Shown: piece by piece, positions 52,329 to 60,403 of the stretch | How positions within the stretch are numbered: position 1 is the first letter of the stretch | How the letters are laid out: each line of letters starts with the position of its first letter | Assembly (NCBI RefSeq): GCF_002929555.1 | Contig: NZ_PJJP01000036.1 | Location: forward strand, 124,001-188,000 | DNA: 64,000 nucleotides | Source of the DNA: Cryobacterium sp. N22 | GTDB lineage: Bacteria > Actinomycetota > Actinomycetes > Actinomycetales > Microbacteriaceae | Direction: 5' to 3' | Program-made: the position numbers and the translations under genes | The notes under the pieces: model-generated | Seen by the model: only the letters and a program-made list of their open reading frames with translations | Databases searched by the model: none | Told to the model about the DNA's origin: nothing

Positions 52329-53174
52329 TTACAGGACGCCGCCCTGCGGGAGCAGGTCGGTGGCGACCATGTCGATGCTGCGTTCCCACAGCGCCGTCGC
52401 GAGGCCGGCATCCGTGGCCTGGCGGTTCGTGGAGTGCACCCGGCGCTTCTCGTAGTACTCGCCCGACTGCCAGTCGACCCCGGCGGCCGTGCTCGCCAGC
52501 CAGATCAGGGTGTCCGCGCCCTTCTCCGGCGTGATGAGCATGCGCTTGAGGGCGGTCTGGTAGACCAGCCGCATGATGCTTGTGGAGCCTGTGGAGAAGC
52601 TCGTGGCCACCACACCCGGGTGGAACGCCGCCGTGACCAGGCCCCGTGAACCGTAGCGCCGGTGCAGTTCGCGGGTGAAGAGGATGTTCGCGAGCTTCGC
52701 GTCGCCGTAGGCGTTGTTGGGCGAGTACTTGCGGTCGTTCTCGAGGTCGTCGAGGTCGAGGTGGCCGAACCGGTTGGCGGTGCTGGAGGTGTTGATCACC
52801 GACGCCCGGCTGGAGAGCAGACGATCCATCAGCAGGGTGGTGAGCAGGAACGGAGCCAGGTGGTTCACCTGGAAGGTCTTCTCGTGGCCGTCGACGGTGA
52901 TCTCGCGGTTGCCCATGATGCCGCCGGCGTTGTTCGCGAGCACGTCGATCCGCGGGTAGCGCTGCAGGAGTTCGGCGGCGAGGGTGCGCACCTCGGCGAG
53001 CCGGCCGAAGTCGGCGATGAAGTGGTCTGCACCGAGTTCGGCGGCGATCGCCTCGGTCTTCTGCGGCGAGCGCCCGACGATGACGATGCGCTCACCGGTC
53101 GCGGCCAACGCTCGCGCGGCTGCCGCACCGATGCCGTCGCTGGCGCCGGTGATCACAATGGTTCGGTCGGTCAT
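52329..53174 (-). CDS. Short-chain dehydrogenase/reductase (retinol-dehydrogenase-like)
   Basis: 281 residues. NAD(P)-binding TGASDGIGAAAARALA, NNAGGIMGN, catalytic Ser in VINTSSTANRFG and Tyr/Lys in YGDAKLAN. The later FHPGVVATSF is common in the WWOX/retinol-dehydrogenase-like SDRs of actinobacteria. Substrate not predictable. GGAAGAG precedes ATG 53174 by about 6 nt. Confidence 0.9.
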   Translation of the reverse strand: MTDRTIVITGASDGIGAAAARALAATGERIVIVGRSPQKTEAIAAELGADHFIADFGRLAEVRTLAAELLQRYPRIDVLANNAGGIMGNREITVDGHEKTFQVNHLAPFLLTTLLMDRLLSSRASVINTSSTANRFGHLDLDDLENDRKYSPNNAYGDAKLANILFTRELHRRYGSRGLVTAAFHPGVVATSFSTGSTSIMRLVYQTALKRMLITPEKGADTLIWLASTAAGVDWQSGEYYEKRRVHSTNRQATDAGLATALWERSIDMVATDLLPQGGVL

Positions 53175-53289
53175 CAGGTGCTCTTCCACTCGTTTCGGGG
53201 CGAGGCATCAGCGACTCACGATCCCTGAACTCTACTGCGGGCGGCCGGGAGGCCTCCGGCGAGCCGCCGCCGACGCGTGTTGAGGTTAT

Positions 53290-53303
53290 TGATGCATTTA
53301 TCA
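53290..53303 (+). promoter_or_regulatory. Candidate operator before the GntR gene
   Basis: TGATGCATTTATCA has 4-bp symmetric ends and lies 27 bp before the gntR start, overlapping the expected -35 region. A FadR-subfamily autoregulatory site is possible. Confidence 0.3.
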
Positions 53304-53329
53304 GCCCGGTTTCTCGATACGATGGGGGA

Positions 53330-53995
53330 ATGCAGTTATCACCAGGCTCCCGCACGGTGGGCTCCTCAGCCGTGGAGCGTGCGTACACCCACGTGGCCGA
53401 TGCCATCATCTCCGGCGAGCTCGCGGCGAGCGCCCTCATCACCGAGGGCGATGTCGCCGTGTCCCTCGGACTCAGCCGCACCCCGGTGCGGGAGGCCTTT
53501 CTCGCGCTGGAGTCGGCCGGCCTGCTCAGGCTCTTCCCCAAGAAGGGCGCCATCGTCACCGCGGTCGACGACACCGAGACCGCCGAACTCCTGCAGGTGC
53601 GCATCCTGCTCGAGACGAAGGCCGTGCAGCTCCTCGGCGAGCGCCCCGCCCAGATCGATGCCGTCGAGGCCGAGTTGCGTGCCCTGATCCAGGCGCAGTC
53701 GGATGCCGCGGCCGCGGGAGACCTCCTGGCCTACGCCCGTGCCGATCACCGCTTCCACTCGCGGATCGTCGACGAGACGCACAACAGTGTCATCGACGAG
53801 ATCTACTCCCGCCTCGGCCCCCGGCTCGAACGCCTGGTGCACAGGGTGGCCGCGCGCGACCCCGACAGCATCGACAGGCTCATCGCCGAGCACCGCCTCC
53901 TGGCCGAGCACCTGCGGGTGGGCGACACCGCCGCCTACGACCAGGCGCTCCGTGCCCACCTGGAATCCGGCCACCGCCTGCCCCGGATGCTCTAG
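53330..53995 (+). CDS. GntR-family regulator (FadR subfamily, FCD domain)
   Basis: 221 residues. N-terminal winged HTH (DAIISGELAASALITEGDVAVSLGLSRTPVREAFLALESAGLLRLFPKKGAIV) and C-terminal FCD ligand-binding helices with metal-binding positions Asp/His in RADHRFHSRIVDETHN and EHRLLAEHL. Such regulators sense carboxylates. TACGAT lies 6 nt before the ATG, indicating a leaderless transcript. It is 16 bp upstream of an MFS gene that it probably controls. Confidence 0.92.
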   Translation: MQLSPGSRTVGSSAVERAYTHVADAIISGELAASALITEGDVAVSLGLSRTPVREAFLALESAGLLRLFPKKGAIVTAVDDTETAELLQVRILLETKAVQLLGERPAQIDAVEAELRALIQAQSDAAAAGDLLAYARADHRFHSRIVDETHNSVIDEIYSRLGPRLERLVHRVAARDPDSIDRLIAEHRLLAEHLRVGDTAAYDQALRAHLESGHRLPRML

Positions 53996-54011
53996 CCGAA
54001 CAGAAAGCACC

Positions 54012-55214
54012 ATGACCATCCGCCGTACTCCCCGCGCCACTCCCCCGTGGCACCTCGCCGCACCCGCCCTGTTCGTCATGGCCTGGGGCGGCAACCACTT
54101 CACCCCGCTGCTGCACATGTACGAGACCCTCGGCCACTACTCCACGGTGACCGCGGACCTGTTCCTCGGCTTCTACGTCGTCGGCCTGGTTCCCGGCCTG
54201 CTGCTGGCCGGTGCCCTCTCCGACCGCCACGGCCGCAAGCCCCTCGTGGTCGCCGGGGTCCTCGCCGGCATCGTGGCGAGCATCCTGCTGGGGCTCGGGT
54301 TCTCCAGCGAGGTCGTCATCTGCCTGGGCCGGTTCCTCGCCGGCCTGAGCGTCGGCGTGGCGATGTCGGTCGGCACCGCGTGGATCAAGGAACTCTCCAG
54401 CGCCCCGTTCGACCTCGTCGCCCGGCCCACCGCCGGCGCCCGGCGCCCCGCCCTCACCTTGACCGTCGGCTTCGGCCTGGGCGCCGGGGTGTCCGGCGTG
54501 CTGGCCCAGTGGGGCCCGCTGCCCACACTGCTCCCCTACGCCGTGCACATAGTGCTGAGCATGCTGATCCTGCCCCGTCTGCTGCGCACACCGGAGACCG
54601 TGCCGCGCAGCCGGGCGCACTCCTCCCTGTGGCTCGACCTGCAGGTGCCGCTGGCCGGCCACCGCCGGTTCCTGAGGGTGGTGCTGCCGACCGCCCCGTG
54701 GGTGTTCGGTGCCGCGGGCATCGCCTACGCCATGATGCCCAAGCTCGTGGAGTCGCAGCTCGGCGAGCTCAACCTGGCCTTCGCCACCCTCCTGACCGTG
54801 GTCACCCTGGGCACCGGAGCCCTGGTGCAACCCCAGGTCTCCAGGCTCAACTCCATCACAAACGGCCGGGCCATCCTGGTGGGCATGGGACTCATGCTCA
54901 CGGGCATCCTCAGCGCCGTCGGCACGGCCGTCACGCTCTCCCCGGTGCTGGCACTGATCACGGGCGTCCTGCTGGGCGCCGCCTACGGCATCACGGTGGT
55001 CGCGGGCCTCGTCGAGATCCAACGGATCTCCACCCCCACCGACCTGGCCGGCATCACCGGCGTGTACTACAGCCTCACCTACGTGGGCTTCCTACTCCCC
55101 GTGCTCTTCGCCAGCCTGACCGAGTTCGCGAGCTACCCGCTGATGCTCTCGCTGCTGGCCGCGGCCTGCGCCGGCTGCCTGGCGCTGACCGCGGTGGGTC
55201 TCCGCCGCGCCTGA
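54012..55214 (+). CDS. Major facilitator superfamily transporter
   Basis: 400 residues, about 12 membrane helices. The MFS signature between helices 2 and 3 is GALSDRHGRKPLVV, and helix 4-5 has GRFLAGLSVGVAMSVGTAWIKEL. It resembles actinobacterial efflux transporters. GAAAG is upstream of the ATG. Co-transcribed with the GntR regulator, so the exported compound is probably its effector. The upstream frame to 53703 overlaps gntR. Confidence 0.9.
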   Translation: MTIRRTPRATPPWHLAAPALFVMAWGGNHFTPLLHMYETLGHYSTVTADLFLGFYVVGLVPGLLLAGALSDRHGRKPLVVAGVLAGIVASILLGLGFSSEVVICLGRFLAGLSVGVAMSVGTAWIKELSSAPFDLVARPTAGARRPALTLTVGFGLGAGVSGVLAQWGPLPTLLPYAVHIVLSMLILPRLLRTPETVPRSRAHSSLWLDLQVPLAGHRRFLRVVLPTAPWVFGAAGIAYAMMPKLVESQLGELNLAFATLLTVVTLGTGALVQPQVSRLNSITNGRAILVGMGLMLTGILSAVGTAVTLSPVLALITGVLLGAAYGITVVAGLVEIQRISTPTDLAGITGVYYSLTYVGFLLPVLFASLTEFASYPLMLSLLAAACAGCLALTAVGLRRA

Positions 55215-55235
55215 GCCCGCCGTCGGCATCCGGCG

Positions 55236-55640
55236 TCAGGGGGTCGGGCGGGCGGCCTCGCCGCGCTTGTCCTTCGCCTCACGCAGGAACACCAGCGGCA
55301 GCAGGAGCGTGGCCAGGGCCGTGATAAGCCAGACCACCAGCGCGGCCAGGATCCAGGTCTGCCAACCCTCGATGGTGAGTCCGCCGGGAAACAGCGAGGC
55401 GATCCACAGCGCCACGAACGTCGACAGCAGGCCGATGCCGCCCAGGAACGCCGGCGCTCCTCGCGCCACGACCTTGGCGAGGAACGGCGAGAGCACGCTC
55501 TGGGTCACGGCGAACACCACGACCGCGGTCACGAATCCGCTCGGCGTCACGGTGAGGTCGGACAGCACCAGCGACGCCACCCACAGACCCAGGGCCGCCG
55601 AGAGCAGAAAGACCAGCGCGCGCAACAGGATGCGAATCAT
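55236..55640 (-). CDS. Four-helix membrane protein (phage-holin-family-like)
   Basis: 134 residues with four hydrophobic helices: LLRALVFLLSAALGLWVASLVL; GFVTAVVVFAVTQSVLSPFL; GGIGLLSTFVALWIASLFPGGLTIEGW; TWILAALVVWLITALATLLLPLVFL. The pattern, with KVVARGAPAFLGG between helices, matches the DUF-type 'phage holin family' membrane proteins widespread in actinobacteria. No phage genes are near, so a lysis role is not supported. Confidence 0.85.
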   Translation of the reverse strand: MIRILLRALVFLLSAALGLWVASLVLSDLTVTPSGFVTAVVVFAVTQSVLSPFLAKVVARGAPAFLGGIGLLSTFVALWIASLFPGGLTIEGWQTWILAALVVWLITALATLLLPLVFLREAKDKRGEAARPTP

Positions 55641-55704
55641 GCCGCGATGGTAGCGCCGCCGCGGGTCCCCGTCATCCCCACCGCGCTCTCCCCCTCGTGG
55701 CCGG

Positions 55705-57531
55705 TCAGCGCGGTCCCCCGCCGCCGCCGCCCATCGTGCCGGTGGCGGCCACCCCGGCCGTGGCGCTGCTGGTGTTGGCGGCCGAGGCATAGTCCCCGTC
55801 GCTGTAGACACCCGCGGCCATCTGGCCTGACGCCGTTCCGCCCACGTAGACGCTGTAGCTCTCGCCGTCGACCACCTCATCTGACGAGAACACCACGGAC
55901 TGGAAGTCCTTGATCGACTCGAAGGCGACCACCACGTCGCCGGCGCTGTTCACCAGCTGCACGGTGGTGCCGGCGGCCTGCACCGAATCGAGCGAGACCG
56001 CCACGAACGACTGCGCCGACCCGGCGTCGGGCGACACGGCCATCCCGGCACTGCCCGCGGCCAGCAGGGTGCCGCCGGTCACGGTGAAGGCGCCGTTCAC
56101 GTCGAGGGCGCCGTTGCCGCTGTTGGTCGGCCCGTTGACGACGAGGATGCCGCCGCTCATGGTCGCCGACCCGTTGGAGTCGAAGCCGTCTCCGTCGGCG
56201 TCGATCGTGGTGGTGCCGCCGGTGAGGGTGATGGTCTCCCCGCCGTCGGCGTCCATGCCGCCGCCACCACCGCCTGGAGCGGGAGCCTCGGCGGTATCGG
56301 TGGTGGTGCTGCTGCCGCTGGACGCATTGATGCCGTCGTCGCTGGCGGTGATCGAGACCGTGCCGCCGCCGATGCTGATGGTCGTGCTCTCCAGACCCTC
56401 ATACGAGGTCGTGATGGTGGTGACGCCGCCGATGACGTCCAGCGCCGTGTCGGCGTGCACGCCGTCGTCGCCGGCCGCGAGGGTCACCGTGCCGGAGGCG
56501 ATCCGCACGGTGCCGTCCGAGTGCAGGGCGTCATCCGCCGCGTCGACGGTGAGCGTGCCGCCGTCGATCACGGTGACCACACCAGACTTGACGCCCTTCG
56601 CCGAGGTGTCCTCCGAGACGGTCGCCGTGTGGCCGCCGCCGGATTCGACGGTGACGTCGGCCCCGGCGAACACCACGTCGGTGACCGCCTGCAGGCCATC
56701 GCCGACGGCGGTCACGTCGACGGTGCCGCCGGTGAGGGCGAGGTAGCCCCGGGTGACGTCCTCTTCGTTGTCGGCCTTGAGGCCGTCGCCGCCGGCGGTC
56801 ACGGTGACGGTGCCACCGTCGACCACCAGGTAGTCCTTGCCGCGGATGCCGTCGTCCACCGCGGTCACCGTGACGGTGCCCGCGTTGATGATCAGGCCAT
56901 CCGTGCTCGTGATGCCGTCGTTGCCGTTGCCGGTCACGTCGAGCGACCCGCTGCCCGTGATGGTGAGGTCGGCCGCGCTGTAGAGCGCCGCGTTCGCGTC
57001 GGCATCCTCGCCGTAGGTGTCGGTGTCGGCCAAGGAATTCTTGGAGCCGTCGGCGAGCACGATCATCGCTTCGTCGGCCTCGGTCACCACGAGGGCCGCA
57101 CCTGTGGAGTTGGCGATCTCGACGCCGTTGAGGATCAGGCGCACGGTGCCCTCCCCTGAGGAGGCGACGACGATCTGGCCGTCGTCCAGGGTGCCGCTGA
57201 GTTCGTAGGTGCCGGCCGCGGTGATAGTCACGGTGCTGCCGGCGATGGTCACGGCGCCGTTGTCGGCCGACGCGCTCTCGCCGTCCAGTGCGATCTGCAC
57301 GACGACGGCGGCGTCCCACTCGTAGTCGTCGGCGTCGTCGTGGGTCTCCTGGTTGGCGGCCAGCACCTCGGCGGCTGTGGTCGACTCGTCGATGGCGACC
57401 GCGGCGGTGCCGGCGGAGGTGGTGTCCGTCGAGTCCGTGGTCGAGGCGACGGCTGTGCAGCCGGTCAACAGGGCCGCGGTAACGAGGAACGGCAGCACGC
57501 GGGCGGCGGGGGTCTGGGGCGAATTCTTCAT
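55705..57531 (-). CDS. Cthe_2159-like carbohydrate-binding lipoprotein
   Basis: 608 residues. Signal peptide with lipobox LLTGC (Cys near residue 26), then a long right-handed beta-helix-like region with many repeats of the form DDGIxGKDxLVVDGGTVTVTAGGDGLKAD, Gly/Asp-rich and possibly calcium-binding. This is the architecture of DUF4353/Cthe_2159 cellulose or polygalacturonate-binding proteins. The tail ends in GGGGGG. It is downstream of DUF4956 and VTC-domain genes in one operon. The role is probably in cell-surface polysaccharide binding; enzymatic activity is unknown. Confidence 0.88.
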   Translation of the reverse strand: MKNSPQTPAARVLPFLVTAALLTGCTAVASTTDSTDTTSAGTAAVAIDESTTAAEVLAANQETHDDADDYEWDAAVVVQIALDGESASADNGAVTIAGSTVTITAAGTYELSGTLDDGQIVVASSGEGTVRLILNGVEIANSTGAALVVTEADEAMIVLADGSKNSLADTDTYGEDADANAALYSAADLTITGSGSLDVTGNGNDGITSTDGLIINAGTVTVTAVDDGIRGKDYLVVDGGTVTVTAGGDGLKADNEEDVTRGYLALTGGTVDVTAVGDGLQAVTDVVFAGADVTVESGGGHTATVSEDTSAKGVKSGVVTVIDGGTLTVDAADDALHSDGTVRIASGTVTLAAGDDGVHADTALDVIGGVTTITTSYEGLESTTISIGGGTVSITASDDGINASSGSSTTTDTAEAPAPGGGGGGMDADGGETITLTGGTTTIDADGDGFDSNGSATMSGGILVVNGPTNSGNGALDVNGAFTVTGGTLLAAGSAGMAVSPDAGSAQSFVAVSLDSVQAAGTTVQLVNSAGDVVVAFESIKDFQSVVFSSDEVVDGESYSVYVGGTASGQMAAGVYSDGDYASAANTSSATAGVAATGTMGGGGGGPR

Positions 57532-57582
57532 GGCGTCGTTCCAATCGGTGGGGTCAGTCAAAAACAAGGCAGGCGCTGGCGC

Positions 57583-58377
57583 CTAGCGGAAGTACCGGCG
57601 CAACACCGGTGCCCACTTGTTGTCGGGCAGGTCGCTGCGCAATGCGGCCATGCCGGTGCCGTACTTCGAGACGGTGGCCGGGCGATGGCCGTTGGCCCAG
57701 AGAATCCGGTCGACGGCGGATGCCCGGGAGCCGGATTTGGTCTCCACGATCGCCAGCCCCGGCCGGTCGAGCCGGCGCTGCGGAGCGTTCGCCCGGCGCT
57801 CCGTCGACCAGGACAGGCCGGTGTCGATCGTGGCCCGGCTGCTCGATTCCGGCAGGAACAGGGTCGTGCGCCGGTATCGGGTCGTGAGGGTCGGCACGAG
57901 GTCCTGCCCCTCGGCGCCGGTGATGTCGGCCTCGCCGAGCACGGCGTCGGTGTACCTTCGGCCCTCGCTGGTGAGCGTGGCCCTGTCGTCGATCGCATAC
58001 GGCAGGCGGTCCTTGACCGTCGCTCCCCGGCCGCCGCGGGTCTTCACCTCGAGGTAGCTCTGGGCGGAGTCGACGTAGGTGCGGGTGCGGATCTTGAAGC
58101 GGCGCCGGCGCGGATGCGCCGCCATCAGGAAGCTGGTGAGCTCCGGGGTGTCGAAGTACACCGACTCGTAGGCGCTGGAGCGCACCCCGTCGATGTCGAG
58201 CACCCGCACACCGGGGTCCAGGCCCGCCAGCACCGCGTCCAGCTCCGAGCGGGGCAGTACGTACTTACGGTCGATGCGGGTGAGCAGGCCGGCCCGTTCG
58301 GTGAGCTCGGCCAGCCCGATGGTGTCCAGGCCCGCGAGCGGCACGTCCAGCACCACGCCGGTCGGCACGGCGCTCAT
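57583..58377 (-). CDS. VTC-domain polyphosphate polymerase-like protein
   Basis: 264 residues of the VTC domain (tunnel fold). Basic tunnel residues visible in LLTRIDRKYVLP, RRFKIRTRTYVDS, YLEVKTRGGRG, TTRYRRTTLFL, IVETKSGS and SKYGTGMA match the yeast Vtc4 catalytic tunnel pattern. It may make polyphosphate from ATP or act on another phosphorylated substrate. The ATG overlaps the DUF4956 stop by 4 nt. Bacterial members usually occur with DUF4956. Confidence 0.9.
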   Translation of the reverse strand: MSAVPTGVVLDVPLAGLDTIGLAELTERAGLLTRIDRKYVLPRSELDAVLAGLDPGVRVLDIDGVRSSAYESVYFDTPELTSFLMAAHPRRRRFKIRTRTYVDSAQSYLEVKTRGGRGATVKDRLPYAIDDRATLTSEGRRYTDAVLGEADITGAEGQDLVPTLTTRYRRTTLFLPESSSRATIDTGLSWSTERRANAPQRRLDRPGLAIVETKSGSRASAVDRILWANGHRPATVSKYGTGMAALRSDLPDNKWAPVLRRYFR

Positions 58378-58970
58378 CGGCCCGTGCCCTGCAGAACCGG
58401 CACCAGAGTGGGAGCCAGGGTGCGCGCCGCGCCCACCTGGTAGCGCACGTCGACGAGGGTGGTGTCGTTCACCAGGTCGAGGCTGCGCACGTACACACCG
58501 TGCACCCGGGCGCCGAGCAGCCCTTCGAGGTGCACGATGAGGTCGGACTCGTCGGCGAACGCGGCATCCAGCACCACGCTCTGCTGCCGGTAGCTGCGGA
58601 ACAGGCGGGGGTTGTCGCCGACGTAGACCACGGCGAGGATCAGGGCCATCAGCAGCACGGTGAGCACAGTGGGTTCGGCGCTGAGGCCGGCGAGCAGCCC
58701 CATGGCCAGCGCCGCGAAGTAGTAGGCAACCTCGTGCTGCTCGATCTCGCTCGAGCGCAGCCGGATGATCGACAGCACCCCGAACAGACCGAGACCGAGG
58801 CCGACGCCGACGGTGCTGGACGCGAGCACCTGCGCCACGGCCAGCACCCCGACGTTGACAATGAGGTACGCGACAACGAGGTCACGGCGTCGGTGACGCG
58901 GAAAATACAGCCCGAACGTGAGCAGGCTGATGAAGAGCAGATCGATCAGGATGATCGCGGCCTGCAGCAT
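58374..58970 (-). CDS. DUF4956 membrane protein
   Basis: 198 residues with about four N-terminal membrane helices and a cytoplasmic tail. Family motif region FGVLSIIRLRSSEIEQHEVAYYFAALAMGLLAG is clear. The ATG at 58970 follows TTGGAGGA; an earlier ATG at 59012 would add 14 residues without a site. First gene of the operon with the VTC protein and the lipoprotein. DUF4956 is thought to be the membrane partner of VTC-domain proteins; its function is unproven. Confidence 0.9.
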   Translation of the reverse strand: MLQAAIILIDLLFISLLTFGLYFPRHRRRDLVVAYLIVNVGVLAVAQVLASSTVGVGLGLGLFGVLSIIRLRSSEIEQHEVAYYFAALAMGLLAGLSAEPTVLTVLLMALILAVVYVGDNPRLFRSYRQQSVVLDAAFADESDLIVHLEGLLGARVHGVYVRSLDLVNDTTLVDVRYQVGAARTLAPTLVPVLQGTGR

Positions 58971-59032
58971 GGTGTCCTCCAAATGAACAGTCGGTAACGC
59001 AACGATGTTCATCTAGCCGGACGCCCCTATGA

Positions 59033-59061
59033 GTCGGCTATGCCTCGGTTATGCCTCGGTT
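59033..59061. repeat. Short tandem TATGCCTCGGT repeat
   Basis: The 11-bp unit TATGCCTCGGT occurs twice in tandem after GTCGGC, followed by a partial copy (TATGAG), between the DUF4956 operon and the VOC gene. Confidence 0.6.
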
Positions 59062-59081
59062 ATGAGCCGCCTCCGAGTCGG

Positions 59082-59558
59082 TCAGCCGGCGTCCCTGGCG
59101 GCCTGCAGGGCACTGATGTCGAGCTTGCTCATGGCCAACATGGCCTCCATGACACGGGCGGCCGCGGCCGGATCGGGGTCTGCCAACAGGGTGCCGAGCA
59201 CCGGCGGCACGACCTGCCAGCTGAGGCCGAAGCGGTCCGTCAGCCAGCCGCACGGGCCGGGAGTCCCCCCGTCGCCGGTGAGCAGGTCCCAGAACCTGTC
59301 GATGTCGTCCTGGGCAGGCGCGGTGACCGAGAGCGAGACGGCGTCGGTGAACGGATGCCCAGGGCCCCCGTTGAGAGCCTGGAAGTCGAGCCCGTCGAGC
59401 CTGAAGTTCACCACCAGGGCGGTACCGGCGGGCATCGGGCCGCCCTCGCCGTAGCGGGACACGTTCAGGACCTCGGAATTGGGGAAGACGGACACATAGA
59501 ACAACGCCGCCTCCTCGGCCCTGTCATCGAACCAGAGGCACGGGGTGATCGGTTGCAT
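59082..59558 (-). CDS. VOC family protein (PhnB/3-demethylubiquinone-like)
   Basis: 158 residues. ITPCLWFDDRAEEAALFYVSVFPNSEVLNVSRYGEG and the later HPFTDAVSLSVTA, DIDRFWDLLTGDGGTPGPCGWLTDRFGLSWQVVPP match the 3-demethylubiquinone-9 3-methyltransferase-like VOC family. Function unknown. AAGGAGT precedes ATG 59558, which is the family start; the longer frame to 59669 crosses this site. Confidence 0.88.
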   Translation of the reverse strand: MQPITPCLWFDDRAEEAALFYVSVFPNSEVLNVSRYGEGGPMPAGTALVVNFRLDGLDFQALNGGPGHPFTDAVSLSVTAPAQDDIDRFWDLLTGDGGTPGPCGWLTDRFGLSWQVVPPVLGTLLADPDPAAAARVMEAMLAMSKLDISALQAARDAG

Positions 59559-59692
59559 GGTGGACTCCTTCGTTGGGGTGGGGCTCATGAGGGCAATCTC
59601 CGACGATTGTGCACCCGGGCCGGCGATCGCACGAAGAGTCGTCCGGATCGGGTCGGCCCGATCTCGCAATGTCAGACCCCGAGGGGTAAACT

Positions 59693-59708
59693 TCGAACAT
59701 ATGTTCTA
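59693..59708 (+). promoter_or_regulatory. LexA (SOS) box
   Basis: TCGAACATATGTTCTA differs from the perfect LexA operator TCGAACN4GTTCGA in one base. It sits directly after a possible -10 (TAAACT, 59687-59692) and 20 bp before the start of the 93-residue gene. Confidence 0.8.
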
Positions 59709-59727
59709 TCTGTTGAGGTGATGTGCC

Positions 59728-60009
59728 ATGAGTCTGATTAACGAAACCGTCGCGGTCTGGGTCTCGCCGGAGGGTTCTCCGGTTCGTCTGGTCTGGCGTG
59801 CCCGCCGGTTCAGGGTGACCGACACCCCCACGCCGTTGACGGCGTCGGTGTCGCTGCCCGACGAGCTGCTGCACTTCCTCACCCACCCGCCCAAACCGGT
59901 GGCCGCGTGGCGCTGCCAGGGCACCGCAGAGGACGGCACCTCGCTCGTCTTCGACATCCAGCACGACGACGGCGGCGGCCGCTGGCAGCTGCTACGCGCC
60001 TACGATTGA
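59728..60009 (+). CDS. SOS-controlled small protein, DUF6504-like
   Basis: 93 residues. Trp/Arg-rich pattern (VAVWVSPEGSPVRLVWRARRFRVTDTP, PVAAWRCQGTAED, DIQHDDGGGRWQLLRAYD) resembles the DUF6504 protein at 33209 in size, position of W-R residues and ending. GAGGTGA precedes the ATG. A LexA box lies just upstream. A damage-induced role is predicted; the molecular function is unknown. Confidence 0.78.
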   Translation: MSLINETVAVWVSPEGSPVRLVWRARRFRVTDTPTPLTASVSLPDELLHFLTHPPKPVAAWRCQGTAEDGTSLVFDIQHDDGGGRWQLLRAYD

Positions 60010-60014
60010 CGGTC

Positions 60015-60033
60015 CATTCCGCAGGCCGGAATG
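60015..60033 (+). terminator. Small hairpin after the SOS gene
   Basis: CATTCCG and CGGAATG form a 7-bp stem with a 5-nt loop 6 bp after the stop. No T-tract follows. Confidence 0.35.
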
Positions 60034-60066
60034 CGGCGCTAGGCTCCCACCGACAAGGGAGGCACC

Positions 60067-60387
60067 GTGAGCGAGAACGAGGGCGACACCAGCCAGGAAC
60101 ACGAGAAGAACAGCCGGTGGCAGGCGCGAATCACCTTCCTGCGCAGCCGGGCGGCGGTGGCCCGTGCCGAGGTGTCCGCGATCGAGGCCATGCATCGTGA
60201 TCCCGACGTTCTCGAGGACCTGCTGGCCAACGCCTCCCCCGATGAGGTGGCGATGGCCGAGGCCGTCGAGCACCGGATCAGCGAGCGCGTGATCGCGGCC
60301 CGGCAGGTCGCCGACGCCGCAGAGGCCGACTACGAACGCGCCGTGCTCGACGGTGCCCAGTTGCGCGGCGACGAGGACAGCGAATAG
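60067..60387 (+). CDS. Small helical hypothetical protein
   Basis: 106 residues from GTG 60067, preceded by GGGAGG. Almost entirely helix-forming and charged (WQARITFLRSRAAVARAEVSAIEAMHRDPDVLEDLLANASPDEVAMAEAVEHRISERVIAARQVADAAEADYERAVLDG), suggesting a coiled coil. A possible -10 (TAGGCT) is at 60040-60045. No homologue recognised. Converges on ppsA. Confidence 0.75.
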   Translation: MSENEGDTSQEHEKNSRWQARITFLRSRAAVARAEVSAIEAMHRDPDVLEDLLANASPDEVAMAEAVEHRISERVIAARQVADAAEADYERAVLDGAQLRGDEDSE

Positions 60388-60403
60388 CACCCAACGCCCG
60401 GCC

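Noticed and set aside
55236-55640. Prophage lysis gene
   Set aside because: The protein resembles 'phage holin family' membrane proteins, but no endolysin, structural or integrase genes lie nearby.
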